A DNA stretch of 64,000 nt, from the IMG/VR virus record IMGVR_UViG_3300025120_000025, positions 38,948 to 102,947 of that record; one strand, given 5' to 3'. Shown here piece by piece: positions 23,710 through 32,425 of this stretch. A program made the position numbers and the translations under genes. The stretch's first letter is position 1. Each line of letters begins with the position of its first letter. The stretch comes from a virus. The notes beneath the pieces were generated by a model. It saw only the letters and a list, made by a program, of their open reading frames with translations, did not search any database and had not been told where the DNA came from.

Positions 23710-26244
23710 TTGAAATTTTATACTAATGTTCAACAATGGGGCAACAACTTACTTGTAAGAGGTGTCAACGATGATGGTCAACGTGTCATGCAAAGATACA
23801 AAGACTTCTCGCCTACATTGTTTCTAAAGTCACAGAAACCTACGCAGTTCAAAACTATTGAGGGTGACTATGTAGAAGATTTCAAACCTGGTTCTATTAA
23901 AGAAGCACGACAGTTTCTTGAAGATTACAAAGATGTATCAAACTTCAAAGTATATGGTCAAACTCAATTTCTCTATCAATGGATTTCAGACAACTTCTAT
24001 GAGCAAGAAGAGATTGCTTTCGATACAAAACAAATATCTGTAATCTCTCTAGATATTGAGACTGAAACAGAGTATGGTTTCCCAAACATTCAGACTGCCA
24101 ATGAAGGCATTCTGCTTATCACAATTCAAGACAATCTAACAAAGAAGTTGATTACATGGGGTACGAGAGAGTATCACGGTAAGAACACTGAAGTCGAGTA
24201 TCGATATTTCGATAGCGAAGCAAAGATGCTGAAAGACTTTATTGCCTGGTTGAATGAATTCAAACCTGATGTTATCACTGGTTGGAATACTCGCTTCTTT
24301 GATATTCCGTATGTTGTCAATCGTGTCGAGAGAGTACTAGGCGAAGAACAAGTTCGTTATATCTCGCCTTGGAAGATTGTCAAAAGCGGTAAGATGACTG
24401 TCAGAGGTCAAGAGCAACAGTACTATGATATCTTTGGTATCGCTGGTATTGACTATCTTGAATTGTTTCGTAAGTATCGTGGTATTGGTTATGAAAGTTT
24501 TGCACTTGCACATATTGCAAATGTAGAACTCGGTTCTGAGAAATTAGACCACTCTGAGTATCAGAACTTCAAAGACTTCTATACTCAAGATTGGACTAAG
24601 TTTGTAGACTATAACATTCGTGACGTTGAATTAGTATCTCAACTTGAAGATAAACTTGGTCTGATTGAATTACAAATGACGATGGCGTATGACTTTCGTG
24701 TGAACTATGAAGATGTATTCTCTCAAGTTCGATGTTGGGATATGCTGATTTACAATTATCTAAGACGAAGAGGCGTTGTAATTCCTCCTAAGTCTTTTCA
24801 TAATAAAGACACTGCTTACGCTGGTGCTTATGTAAAAGACCCTATTGTGGGTCAACATGATTGGGTTATGTCATTCGATTTGAATTCACTATATCCACAC
24901 TTGATTATGCAATACAACATATCTCCTGACACTATTACTAATGAAAGACTAGATGTTAATGTTGATGACTTGTTAGATAAGCAGTTTGACAACTCAGTAT
25001 TGAAGCAAAAGAATTTATCAATGGCGGCGAATGGTCAATGTTTTCGTGCAGATGTGCAAGGGTTTCTTCCTAAGATGATGGAAGAGATTTACGAGACTAG
25101 AACATTCTATAAGAAGAAAATGCTTGAAGCAGAACAAGAGTATCAAATTACAAAGAAACCTGAACTGAAAAACTTTATCTCTCGCTACAATAATATTCAG
25201 ATGGCGAAGAAGATTGCACTAAACTCTGCTTATGGTGCTTTAGGTAATCAGTACTTCAGATACTTTGATATTCGACAAGCAGAAGGTATCACACTATCTG
25301 GTCAACTTTCTATTCGTTGGATTGAAAAAGCACTGAACAAATATTTCAGAAAGTTATTGAAAGATGATGAAGAAAGTAACTACATTATTGCAAGTGATAC
25401 GGATTCAGTATACATTAATCTTAGTAAACTTGTACACAAGGTGTTTAACGATGGAGTCCCATTCACGAAAAGTCAACGTAGTGAACTCACTCCCAAGGTG
25501 GTTAAATTTCTTGATAGAGTGGGTTCTGAGAAAATTGAACCGTTTATCGATAGTTGTTATCAAGACCTTGCTACATATATGAATGCTTATGCACAAAAGA
25601 TGTTTATGAAGCGTGAAGTAATCGCTGACCGTGGCATCTGGACTGCAAAGAAAAGATATGTTCTCAACGTACACAACTCTGAAGGTGTACAGTATGCAGA
25701 ACCTAAACTCAAGATTATGGGTTTAGAAGTTGTCAAGTCAAGTACTCCTGCACCAGTTCGTGTATTTCTAAGAGAAGCAATCTCTGTGATTGTGAATGGT
25801 TCTAATGATGACTTGATTGAGTTTGTAGATAAGACTAGAGAAGAATTCTTTACACTACCACCAGAAGAAATTGCATTTCCTCGTTCGGTGAATGGTATTA
25901 AGAAGTATGCGTCTGAACTGAAAGTTTATACAAAAGGCACACCGATGCACGTCCGTGGCGCACTGATGTTTAATCAGACAGTAAAAGACAAAAAGATATC
26001 TAAGAGATATCCTCAAATCAAAGATGGCGAGAAGATAAAATTCGTTCACTTAAAAATGCCTAACCCTATAGGTGAGAACATTGTTTCCTTCTTGTCAGAT
26101 TTACCAACAGAGTTTGATTTGCATAGATACATCGATTACGATATGCAATTCACAAAATCCTTCCTAGACCCTTTGAGTTTTATCTCACAGAGTATAGGTT
26201 GGCAGTTAGAGAAAGTCGCAACATTAGAAGACTTTTTCGGATAG
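23710..26244 (+). CDS. 43: Family B DNA polymerase gp43
   Basis: Replicative polymerase with proofreading. The exonuclease motifs are SLDIETE (D-x-E near 115), GWNTRFFDIPY and YNIRDVELV. The polymerase motifs are SFDLNSLYPHLIMQYNIS (motif A, about 389), KKIALNSAYGALGNQYF (motif B) and ASDTDSVYIN (motif C, about 563). The C-terminus (SIGWQLEKVATLEDFFG) carries the clamp-binding type LxDFF ending. Length 844 compares with 898 in T4. The start is TTG at 23710, chosen because GAGG precedes it and MKFYTNV is the expected first strand; no ATG is available. The rare start may lower expression. Confidence 0.96.
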   Translation: MKFYTNVQQWGNNLLVRGVNDDGQRVMQRYKDFSPTLFLKSQKPTQFKTIEGDYVEDFKPGSIKEARQFLEDYKDVSNFKVYGQTQFLYQWISDNFYEQEEIAFDTKQISVISLDIETETEYGFPNIQTANEGILLITIQDNLTKKLITWGTREYHGKNTEVEYRYFDSEAKMLKDFIAWLNEFKPDVITGWNTRFFDIPYVVNRVERVLGEEQVRYISPWKIVKSGKMTVRGQEQQYYDIFGIAGIDYLELFRKYRGIGYESFALAHIANVELGSEKLDHSEYQNFKDFYTQDWTKFVDYNIRDVELVSQLEDKLGLIELQMTMAYDFRVNYEDVFSQVRCWDMLIYNYLRRRGVVIPPKSFHNKDTAYAGAYVKDPIVGQHDWVMSFDLNSLYPHLIMQYNISPDTITNERLDVNVDDLLDKQFDNSVLKQKNLSMAANGQCFRADVQGFLPKMMEEIYETRTFYKKKMLEAEQEYQITKKPELKNFISRYNNIQMAKKIALNSAYGALGNQYFRYFDIRQAEGITLSGQLSIRWIEKALNKYFRKLLKDDEESNYIIASDTDSVYINLSKLVHKVFNDGVPFTKSQRSELTPKVVKFLDRVGSEKIEPFIDSCYQDLATYMNAYAQKMFMKREVIADRGIWTAKKRYVLNVHNSEGVQYAEPKLKIMGLEVVKSSTPAPVRVFLREAISVIVNGSNDDLIEFVDKTREEFFTLPPEEIAFPRSVNGIKKYASELKVYTKGTPMHVRGALMFNQTVKDKKISKRYPQIKDGEKIKFVHLKMPNPIGENIVSFLSDLPTEFDLHRYIDYDMQFTKSFLDPLSFISQSIGWQLEKVATLEDFFG

Positions 26245-26254
26245 GAGAAAAACA

Positions 26255-26518
26255 ATGACTACTTTAGATAGGTCTATAGTCATAGACAACCACTTAGTTG
26301 ATGCACTAAGAAAACACGCAGAAGGTCAAATTGCTAAACATAAAGCAAATGTTTTAGTTTATATGAACCGAACTGTAGGAATCGGTGAGCATTCAGATAT
26401 CATCGAAACACTAGAAAAAGAACTAGAACATATGGCGAAATATCACGACCAACTAGACATGATTTCAAAATATATTGATCCAGTACTTTCACCATATCAA
26501 GACAAACATCTACCTTGA
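26255..26518 (+). CDS. Conserved small helical phage protein
   Basis: This 87-residue helical protein sits between DNA polymerase and UvsX, where marine T4-like phages carry a similar small gene. Recognisable segments are DRSIVIDNHLVDALRKHAEG, KANVLVYMNRTVGIGEHSD and KELEHMAKYHDQLDM. It follows TAGGAGAAAAACA. The TTGACA of the uvsX promoter overlaps its stop. No function is known. Confidence 0.75.
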   Translation: MTTLDRSIVIDNHLVDALRKHAEGQIAKHKANVLVYMNRTVGIGEHSDIIETLEKELEHMAKYHDQLDMISKYIDPVLSPYQDKHLP

Positions 26519-26543
26519 CAATTGTAGGTGTTTATGATATATT
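26515..26543 (+). promoter_or_regulatory. Sigma70-type promoter for uvsX
   Basis: TTGACA (26515-26520), 17 bases and TATATT (26538-26543). The leader AAATGAGGTA, which resembles the one before uvsY, supplies the ribosome site for the ATG at 26569. Confidence 0.82.
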
Positions 26544-26568
26544 ATGTATAACAAATGAGGTATAGTAA

Positions 26569-27591
26569 ATGAATGACTTTTTAAAAGAAATAGTCAAAGA
26601 AAGTAAGAATGAGTATGCAGGCATTGTCGATGATGGTGTCGAAGCAGGTGACGTACAAGGTTACATTGATACTGGTTCGTATGCTTTCAATGCACTATTG
26701 AGTGGTAGTATCTATGGTGGTCTACCATCAAATAAAATTACTGCTATTGCTGGTGAATCCAGCACCGGAAAAACATTCTTTGCTCTCGGTTTGGTAAAGC
26801 ATTTTCTAGATAGCAATCCTGATGCAGGCGTTGTTTATTTTGAAACAGAAAGTGCTTTAACAAAAGATATGATTGATGAACGTGGTATTGATACTAAACG
26901 TATTGTAATGATGCCAGTAACTACTATCCAAGAGTTTCGTACTCAAAGTATCAAAATTCTCGACAAGTATATTGAGCAATCAGATGCAGAGCGTAAACCT
27001 CTGTTGTTTGTTCTTGATAGTCTTGGTATGTTGTCTACAACAAAAGAGATTGAAGATACTGCAGATGGTAAAGAGACTAGAGACATGACTAGGGCGCAAC
27101 TTACTAAGGCGGCATTCAGAGTATTGACGTTGAAGTTAGGTAAAGCAAAAGTTCCTATGATTGTGACTAATCACACTTATGACCAAATGGGTACTATGTT
27201 CCCACAGAAAGTAATGGGTGGTGGTTCTGGTCTTCAGTATGCCGCTTCATCAATCGTATTCTTATCGAAGAGAAAAGATAAAGACGGCACAGAAGTAGTA
27301 GGTAATATTATTCACTGTAAACTAAACAAGTCTCGACTAACTAAAGAGAACTCTATGATTGATGTATCTTTACGTTATAAGGGCGGTCTGAATAGATACT
27401 ATGGTCTTATCGAACTTGCTGAAGAAGCAGGTATCTTTAAGAAAGTAGCAACTCGTATTGAAGTTGCTGATGGTTCTAAGAGATATGGTAAAGAGATTTT
27501 GCACTCTCCTGAAGTATATTTTACTGAAGAAGTAATGCAGAAGATTGATGCATATGCAAAGGAGAAGTTTAGTTATGGCGGTGAAATATAG
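26569..27591 (+). CDS. uvsX: UvsX RecA-like recombinase
   Basis: UvsX catalyses strand exchange on single-stranded DNA and works with UvsY. The 340-residue protein has Walker A GESSTGKT (about 62-69), [11 protein letters not shown], the Walker B strand [12 protein letters not shown], and [11 protein letters not shown] followed by the glycine-rich [20 protein letters not shown] loop, all as in T4 UvsX. The acidic and basic C-terminal part ends [16 protein letters not shown]. It overlaps the next gene by 17 bases. Confidence 0.94.
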   Translation: MNDFLKEIVKESKNEYAGIVDDGVEAGDVQGYIDTGSYAFNALLSGSIYGGLPSNKITAIAGESSTGKTFFALGLVKHFLDSNPDAGVVYFETESALTKDMIDERGIDTKRIVMMPVTTIQEFRTQSIKILDKYIEQSDAERKPLLFVLDSLGMLSTTKEIEDTADGKETRDMTRAQLTKAAFRVLTLKLGKAKVPMIVTNHTYDQMGTMFPQKVMGGGSGLQYAASSIVFLSKRKDKDGTEVVGNIIHCKLNKSRLTKENSMIDVSLRYKGGLNRYYGLIELAEEAGIFKKVATRIEVADGSKRYGKEILHSPEVYFTEEVMQKIDAYAKEKFSYGGEI

Positions 27592-27856
27592 TTACGCTAC
27601 TAAAGACAGAGTATTAGCAACTAAACTACTTGAAGGTAAATACGAAGGTATCATCTATCAAGTAGGTCGTATTCAGTTCGGCGAACCAGATGATACTGGT
27701 CAAAGAGCAATGCGTTTCAAGTATGAGATACTAGAAAACAAAGAAGATATCACTATTGAGAATGACTTTTTATCAGTTGTTGGTGATATTATAGTTGAAC
27801 AGATTGAAGAGAAAATAGAGAAAGGCGAAATGATATATGCAAACGGCACGGATTGA
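27575..27856 (+). CDS. Conserved small phage protein between uvsX and gp41
   Basis: A 93-residue beta-rich protein starting [21 protein letters not shown], with [15 protein letters not shown] and [19 protein letters not shown] 27575 is chosen because AAGGAGAAG lies about nine bases upstream inside the uvsX 3' end. It overlaps uvsX and gp41 by 17 and 20 bases. From memory, marine T4-like phages carry a similar gene in this place. Function unknown, presumably linked to recombination or priming. Confidence 0.72.
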   Translation: MAVKYSYATKDRVLATKLLEGKYEGIIYQVGRIQFGEPDDTGQRAMRFKYEILENKEDITIENDFLSVVGDIIVEQIEEKIEKGEMIYANGTD

Positions 27857-29264
27857 GAGAACAATTTTATCTAACTTACTAACGAATGAAGATTTTGTTC
27901 GTAAAGTTATGCCGTTTCTACGTCCTGAGTATTTTCACGATACTTCTGAGAAACTTTTATATACTAGTATTGCATCTTCAGTAGCAAAGTATAATAAACT
28001 TCCTAGCACTGAACAGATTGTGATTGATATGAATACTCAACATAATATACCTGAACCTGAATTCAAGTCTGCAGTAGATATACTAAACACACTTGATACT
28101 CAAAATACTGATAACGAATGGTTGACAGATGCAACTGAAAAGTTCTGTCAAGATAAAGCAATCTACAATGCCATTGCAGAGGGTATTCAGATAATTGAAG
28201 GTAAAGATAAGAAAAGAACACCTGATGCTTTACCTTCTATATTATCTGATGCTCTTTCAGTGTCATTCGATCCTAATGTTGGTCACGATTATTTTGAACA
28301 ATCAAATGATAGATACGATTTCTATCACACTAAAGAAGATAAGATACCTTTCAATCTAAAGTATCTTGATTTAATTACAAAAGGCGGTCTACCTAGAAAG
28401 ACATTGAATGTAGCACTTGCAGGCACAGGCGTTGGTAAATCATTATTCATGTGCCATCTTGCCGCAAACTATATGATGCATGGTAAGAACGTCTTATACA
28501 TCACTATGGAAATGGCAGAAGAAAGAATTGCTGAACGTATTGATGCTAATCTAATGAACATGGACATACAAACTCTAGAAGAATTACCTAAGTCTATGTT
28601 CGATAAAAAATTATCGCAACTCCAAAGAGAGACCCATGGCAAGTTGATAGTCAAAGAGTATCCGACTGCAACTGCACACAAGGGTCACTTTGATGCACTA
28701 TTGAATGAACTGTTATTGAAGAAGAGTTTCAAACCTGATGCTATCTTTATTGACTATCTAAACATCTGTGCATCACAAAGATTTAAAGCAGGCAGTTCTC
28801 ATAACTCCTACACTATTATTAAATCCATTGCAGAAGAATTGAGAGGTCTTGCCGTTGAGCATAATGTACCTATCATCTCTGCTACTCAAACTACGAGACA
28901 AGGTTTCTCAAGTACTGATATTGGTCTTGAAGATACCTCTGAAAGTTTCGGTCTACCAGCAACGTGTGACTTTATGTTTGCACTTATATCGAATGAAGAA
29001 CTAGAACAACATAATCAAATTCTAGTGAAGCAGTTAAAAAATCGATATAATGATCCTACGAAGTATAAGAGATTTGTACTTGGTATTGATAGAGCAAAGA
29101 TGCAGTTGTACGATGTAGAGGATTCTGCACAAGAAGACTTAGTAGAGAATATGAAACAGAAAGCACCAGAGAAAGTCGAAGTAGTAGAACAACATGGATT
29201 TGATAAACTCAAGGAGAACCGCAATGAGAAAAAGTACAAAGACTTCTCGTCATTCAAGATTTAG
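27837..29264 (+). CDS. 41: Replicative DNA helicase gp41 (DnaB-like)
   Basis: gp41 is the hexameric 5'-3' helicase of the phage primosome, partner of primase gp61 (42690-43706). The 475-residue protein has an N-terminal helical domain (ILSNLLTNEDFVRKVMPFL), Walker A AGTGVGKS (about 196-203), the DnaB H2-type strand KPDAIFIDYLNIC, and ISATQTTRQGF as H3. It overlaps both neighbours. T4 gp41 has the same length (475). Confidence 0.95.
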   Translation: MQTARIERTILSNLLTNEDFVRKVMPFLRPEYFHDTSEKLLYTSIASSVAKYNKLPSTEQIVIDMNTQHNIPEPEFKSAVDILNTLDTQNTDNEWLTDATEKFCQDKAIYNAIAEGIQIIEGKDKKRTPDALPSILSDALSVSFDPNVGHDYFEQSNDRYDFYHTKEDKIPFNLKYLDLITKGGLPRKTLNVALAGTGVGKSLFMCHLAANYMMHGKNVLYITMEMAEERIAERIDANLMNMDIQTLEELPKSMFDKKLSQLQRETHGKLIVKEYPTATAHKGHFDALLNELLLKKSFKPDAIFIDYLNICASQRFKAGSSHNSYTIIKSIAEELRGLAVEHNVPIISATQTTRQGFSSTDIGLEDTSESFGLPATCDFMFALISNEELEQHNQILVKQLKNRYNDPTKYKRFVLGIDRAKMQLYDVEDSAQEDLVENMKQKAPEKVEVVEQHGFDKLKENRNEKKYKDFSSFKI

Positions 29265-29451
29265 TCTTGTATTTGACGGAACAGTAAATATTTGGACTGC
29301 ATACGATAAGAAGTTCAAAGATACTATCTATTTACAAAGCGACAAACATAAGTCTGCAGAGACCCTAGAACGATTAAATAGTGGGTGTGGGTTTGGAGAC
29401 TGGCAAATACCTAAATTCTTTCTTGGGTACGAAGTTCCTCATTTCGAATAA
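29224..29451 (+). CDS. Small hypothetical protein
   Basis: A 75-residue protein beginning MRKSTKTSRHSRFSLVFDG, then VNIWTAYDKKFKDTIYLQSD and a C-terminal GFGDWQIPKFFLGYEVPHFE. AAGGAG (29211-29216), seven bases before ATG 29224, decides the start. It overlaps the gp41 tail by 41 bases. Not recognised; basic N-terminus and aromatic C-terminus are the only visible features. Confidence 0.62.
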   Translation: MRKSTKTSRHSRFSLVFDGTVNIWTAYDKKFKDTIYLQSDKHKSAETLERLNSGCGFGDWQIPKFFLGYEVPHFE

Positions 29452-29496
29452 TTCATAAATACTTCTAAGAAGACTACTTTTTTTATTAAAAAGTGC

Positions 29497-29525
29497 TTGA
29501 CAGGTGTGGTAAACTTTGCTATACT
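29497..29525 (+). promoter_or_regulatory. Sigma70-type promoter for the SprT-like operon
   Basis: TGCTTGACA (TTGACA 29497-29502), 17 bases and TATACT (29520-29525). The leader begins ATGATTAGAGAAGAGG at 29532, close to those at 15063 and 17481. A CATAAATA (29454-29461) upstream is one base off the late consensus. Confidence 0.78.
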
Positions 29526-29552
29526 GTAAGCATGATTAGAGAAGAGGTTGAA

Positions 29553-29981
29553 ATGCATATAGTAGAAGTCGTAGGAGGCAACAAAACTCAGCGTAAAATC
29601 GCAGAGAATGTTGTCTTTTATATGATAAAAAAATTGATGCCTCGATTGCGTAATATCGAAATAGAAGTTCAACTGAAAAAGATGAACGAAGATACCGCAG
29701 TGGGTTATTGTATGATGCAAGACAATCGAAGAGAGTATGAGATAGAAGTATCAAAAGATTTATCTATCAAAGATTTTGTAATGACATTGTGCCATGAGAT
29801 GGTACACGTTAAACAGTATGTCCGTAATGAAATGGACGATTGGAATGGTCTAGCAGTTGCACGTTGGAAAAACAAAACTGTTATGCCTGGTACGAATTAT
29901 TACGAACTTCCGTGGGAGAAAGAAGCATATGAATTACAAGCATCTCTTGCGAAAGATTGTTGGAAGAACGATATATTCTAA
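29553..29981 (+). CDS. SprT-like zinc metallopeptidase
   Basis: The 142-residue protein is a minimal SprT/gluzincin-type peptidase. TLCHEMVHVKQYV (about residues 78-90) carries HExxH, and PWEKEAYELQA downstream provides the third metal-ligand region (E-x-x-A-Y). The N-terminal RKIAENVVFYMIKKLMP and the IEVQLKKM strand complete the fold. SprT/Spartan proteins cleave DNA-protein crosslinks, which would suit a phage degrading or repairing DNA, but substrate is inferred. GAAGAGG and five bases precede ATG 29553; an in-frame ATG at 29532 lies at the predicted transcription start. It overlaps the next gene by one base. Confidence 0.82.
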   Translation: MHIVEVVGGNKTQRKIAENVVFYMIKKLMPRLRNIEIEVQLKKMNEDTAVGYCMMQDNRREYEIEVSKDLSIKDFVMTLCHEMVHVKQYVRNEMDDWNGLAVARWKNKTVMPGTNYYELPWEKEAYELQASLAKDCWKNDIF

Positions 29982-31180
29982 TGGCAAATCTTAGTATAAA
30001 CGAAATCACTAGAGACAGTAAAGAGTTCCGTTCAGAGTTACTTGTCGATAAGATATTTGAAGTTGGGGGTAACACACCAAACTTTATGACCGACAACGGA
30101 TTAATGAATGCTACTGCTATCGTCTTGAATGGCGTAAAGTATGTTGTAAGCAATCAATACAAAAATAAGAATTATACACAAGACCTTGCAAACAAAATAC
30201 TTGCAATGAAAGGTCAAGGTAGAAACAACTCTGTAGATATCGTTGGCACTTACGCAGGTAATCCTCGTACAGTTACAATTCCTTTAAGTAAAGTAGAAAA
30301 GTCAGAAGAGTTTGGTGGTCAACCAGCAGGTGGTTCAAAAGAAAATAAAGGTCTAAAGTTTGAAAGAGACTTAACTAATCGTATTGCCGAAATGCTTAGA
30401 GGTGAAAAAGTAGATGGTTCTTTTGCTAACGCCGCTAAACATATTATCGAAGTGACATCAAAAAACATGGGGTCTCCTGCAGTCAGTGTAGAACAACTCG
30501 GTGGTCAAAATCAAAGTAGACCATTTGGTTATGCTGGTGGTAAGATTGTAGTGTTACCTGCAAGACATCAAGAGCATGGTGCAAAACTTACAGATGTAGA
30601 TATCACTCATGCGAATGGTCAGAAATCTCACTTATCACTCAAGTTTGGAGGCACACTGACATTTGTTAATACAGGTGTTGCTGGTGCTGGTAAAGCATTT
30701 CCTAAAGCAGAAGTAGAGAGTGGCACAGTAAAAAATGCTATGGGTGTTGCATTACTTAAAGCATTAGGTATTGATAATCCCTCGTTCTGTAATATCTTCA
30801 ATGCTTTTGGTAAAGGTAAACCTGCAGTCACACCAAACATTGTAGATGTATCAAAAAGTGCAGACAGACAACAACTCAAAGCATTGTTAGCAACTGCTAT
30901 GGGTTCTAATTATTATATGGTTCATGGTAAAGAGAATGGGTCGTTAGACTTCTGGTACATGGATCCGGCAATGGTTGATAGAATGTCAACAATCGCAGGC
31001 GCAATCGAATTAACATACGCTGGTCGTAATGGACTAGCAAAACGTCTAGATATGAGATTCGGAAATTCGTTCTTTGAATTTAAACTAAATATAAGAAACA
31101 AACAATCAGGTGTATATCCTTCTCACTTTCTGATGGACTATACCTCTAAATCAGGTCTAAATAAAACGACACTAAGGTAG
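29981..31180 (+). CDS. Conserved phage protein, possible PD-(D/E)XK nuclease fold
   Basis: The 399-residue protein starts MANLSINEITRDSKEFRSEL. A central segment reads LTDVDITHANGQKSHLSLKFGG (given in part: D-V-D-I, then S-H-L-S-L-K about ten residues later), the spacing of a PD-(D/E)XK nuclease active site. GLKFERDLTNRIAEML upstream could be the usual first helix with Glu. The C-terminal third contains FGNSFFEFKLNIRNKQSG. It is coupled to SprT upstream and followed after three bases by the ligase-like gene. Nuclease assignment is inference from a short motif; a structural role is the alternative. Confidence 0.6.
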   Translation: MANLSINEITRDSKEFRSELLVDKIFEVGGNTPNFMTDNGLMNATAIVLNGVKYVVSNQYKNKNYTQDLANKILAMKGQGRNNSVDIVGTYAGNPRTVTIPLSKVEKSEEFGGQPAGGSKENKGLKFERDLTNRIAEMLRGEKVDGSFANAAKHIIEVTSKNMGSPAVSVEQLGGQNQSRPFGYAGGKIVVLPARHQEHGAKLTDVDITHANGQKSHLSLKFGGTLTFVNTGVAGAGKAFPKAEVESGTVKNAMGVALLKALGIDNPSFCNIFNAFGKGKPAVTPNIVDVSKSADRQQLKALLATAMGSNYYMVHGKENGSLDFWYMDPAMVDRMSTIAGAIELTYAGRNGLAKRLDMRFGNSFFEFKLNIRNKQSGVYPSHFLMDYTSKSGLNKTTLR

Positions 31181-31183
31181 AGA

Positions 31184-32425
31184 ATGTTAAATTTTAAACA
31201 ACAAGTAGAACTAGAAGAAAATCGCAATACGCATTTGACGCACATCGAAGAAACTATCATCACAGATGGTTATGCTGGTGCAGTTAATGCTATTGAGTTT
31301 TTGAAATCTGTAGGCGAAATGCTACAAGGTTCTTCTCGTAGTTCAACAAACATCACAACTAAATGGGATGGCGCACCTGCTATATTCTGTGGGATTGATC
31401 CTGAAGATAAGAAATTCTTTGTTGCAACAAAGTCTGTGTTTAATAAGAGTCCAAAGTTAAATAAAACAAATGCAGACATTCGTAAAAATCATAGTGGTGG
31501 TCTTGTAGAAAAGTTAGAAGTTGCACTAAAAGAACTATCAAAGTTAGGAATCAAAGGTGTCATTCAAGGCGACATGATGTATACTAAAAGCGACTTGAAA
31601 TCAATGTCACATGAAGGTGAGAAATATATTACATTTCAACCTAACACAATCGTATATGCAGTACCAGAAGATGGTCCATTTGGTAAGTTTATCAAGAAAA
31701 CTAACATGGGTATTATCTTTCATACGACATACACCGGTAAGAAATTAGAAGATATGAAAGCATCTTTCAATATAAATATTTCTAAGTTAAGAAAGAGCAA
31801 GTCGATTTGGTTTGATGATGCATCATATAAAGATGTATCTGGTTCAGTAACAATGACTTCAAAAGAAACTGATAAACTTAATGGTTATATCAGTCAAATC
31901 GAGAAGTTATCGAAATCAAACAAGTCTTATCTGAATAAGATGAGTGAAAACTTTGATGAAAAGAACCGTTTCTCTGTCTGGACTAATTATAAAACACACC
32001 TGAACACTTACTTTAGAAGTGAAGGTGATTTTCCTGATGCTACTACAGTTGTTAATGAGTTTAGAACTTATTGGCAAACTAAGATGGATAAAGAGATTGA
32101 TAGTAAAAAAACAGAAGCATCTAAAGAAAAGTATCGTGAGATACTTAAAGATGGTATAAATAAGATTGATAGTGCTAAAACTGAATTAGTATCAGTATCA
32201 GAACTATACGTCAATATTATGGAAGCAAAAAATGTGCTAGTGCAGAAGTTGTCTAAAGTTAAATCTATAGGAACTTTCTTGCGAACAGATGATGGATTAA
32301 AGACTACCGAACCTGAGGGGTTTGTAGCAGTTGATAGAATAAAAGGCAACGCAGTGAAACTCGTAAATCGACTAGAATTCAGTCGTGCGAACTTCACCGC
32401 CGCTAAAAATTGGGTGAGCAAATGA
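31184..32425 (+). CDS. Ligase-superfamily (KxDG) nucleotidyltransferase-like protein
   Basis: The 413-residue protein carries what look like the signature motifs of covalent nucleotidyltransferases (DNA/RNA ligases): motif I TKWDGAPA (K60, D62, G63), a motif III-like GVIQGDMMY (about 125-133), a motif IIIa-like MGIIFHTTYTG, motif IV EGFVAVD (near 379) and motif V AVKLVNR (near 393). An insertion of about 190 residues, rich in lysine and helix, separates III and IV. From memory, similar genes occur in marine T4-like phages as proteins of unknown function. It is ATGA-coupled to a nucleotidyltransferase fusion. A sealing or capping activity is inferred, not shown. Confidence 0.65.
   Translation: MLNFKQQVELEENRNTHLTHIEETIITDGYAGAVNAIEFLKSVGEMLQGSSRSSTNITTKWDGAPAIFCGIDPEDKKFFVATKSVFNKSPKLNKTNADIRKNHSGGLVEKLEVALKELSKLGIKGVIQGDMMYTKSDLKSMSHEGEKYITFQPNTIVYAVPEDGPFGKFIKKTNMGIIFHTTYTGKKLEDMKASFNINISKLRKSKSIWFDDASYKDVSGSVTMTSKETDKLNGYISQIEKLSKSNKSYLNKMSENFDEKNRFSVWTNYKTHLNTYFRSEGDFPDATTVVNEFRTYWQTKMDKEIDSKKTEASKEKYREILKDGINKIDSAKTELVSVSELYVNIMEAKNVLVQKLSKVKSIGTFLRTDDGLKTTEPEGFVAVDRIKGNAVKLVNRLEFSRANFTAAKNWVSK

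Noticed and set aside
31771-32163. Two further TATAAATA octamers (near 31771 and 32156)
   Set aside because: Both lie deep inside the ligase-like coding region, 250-650 bases from the next start, so they are more likely chance matches in AT-rich coding DNA.
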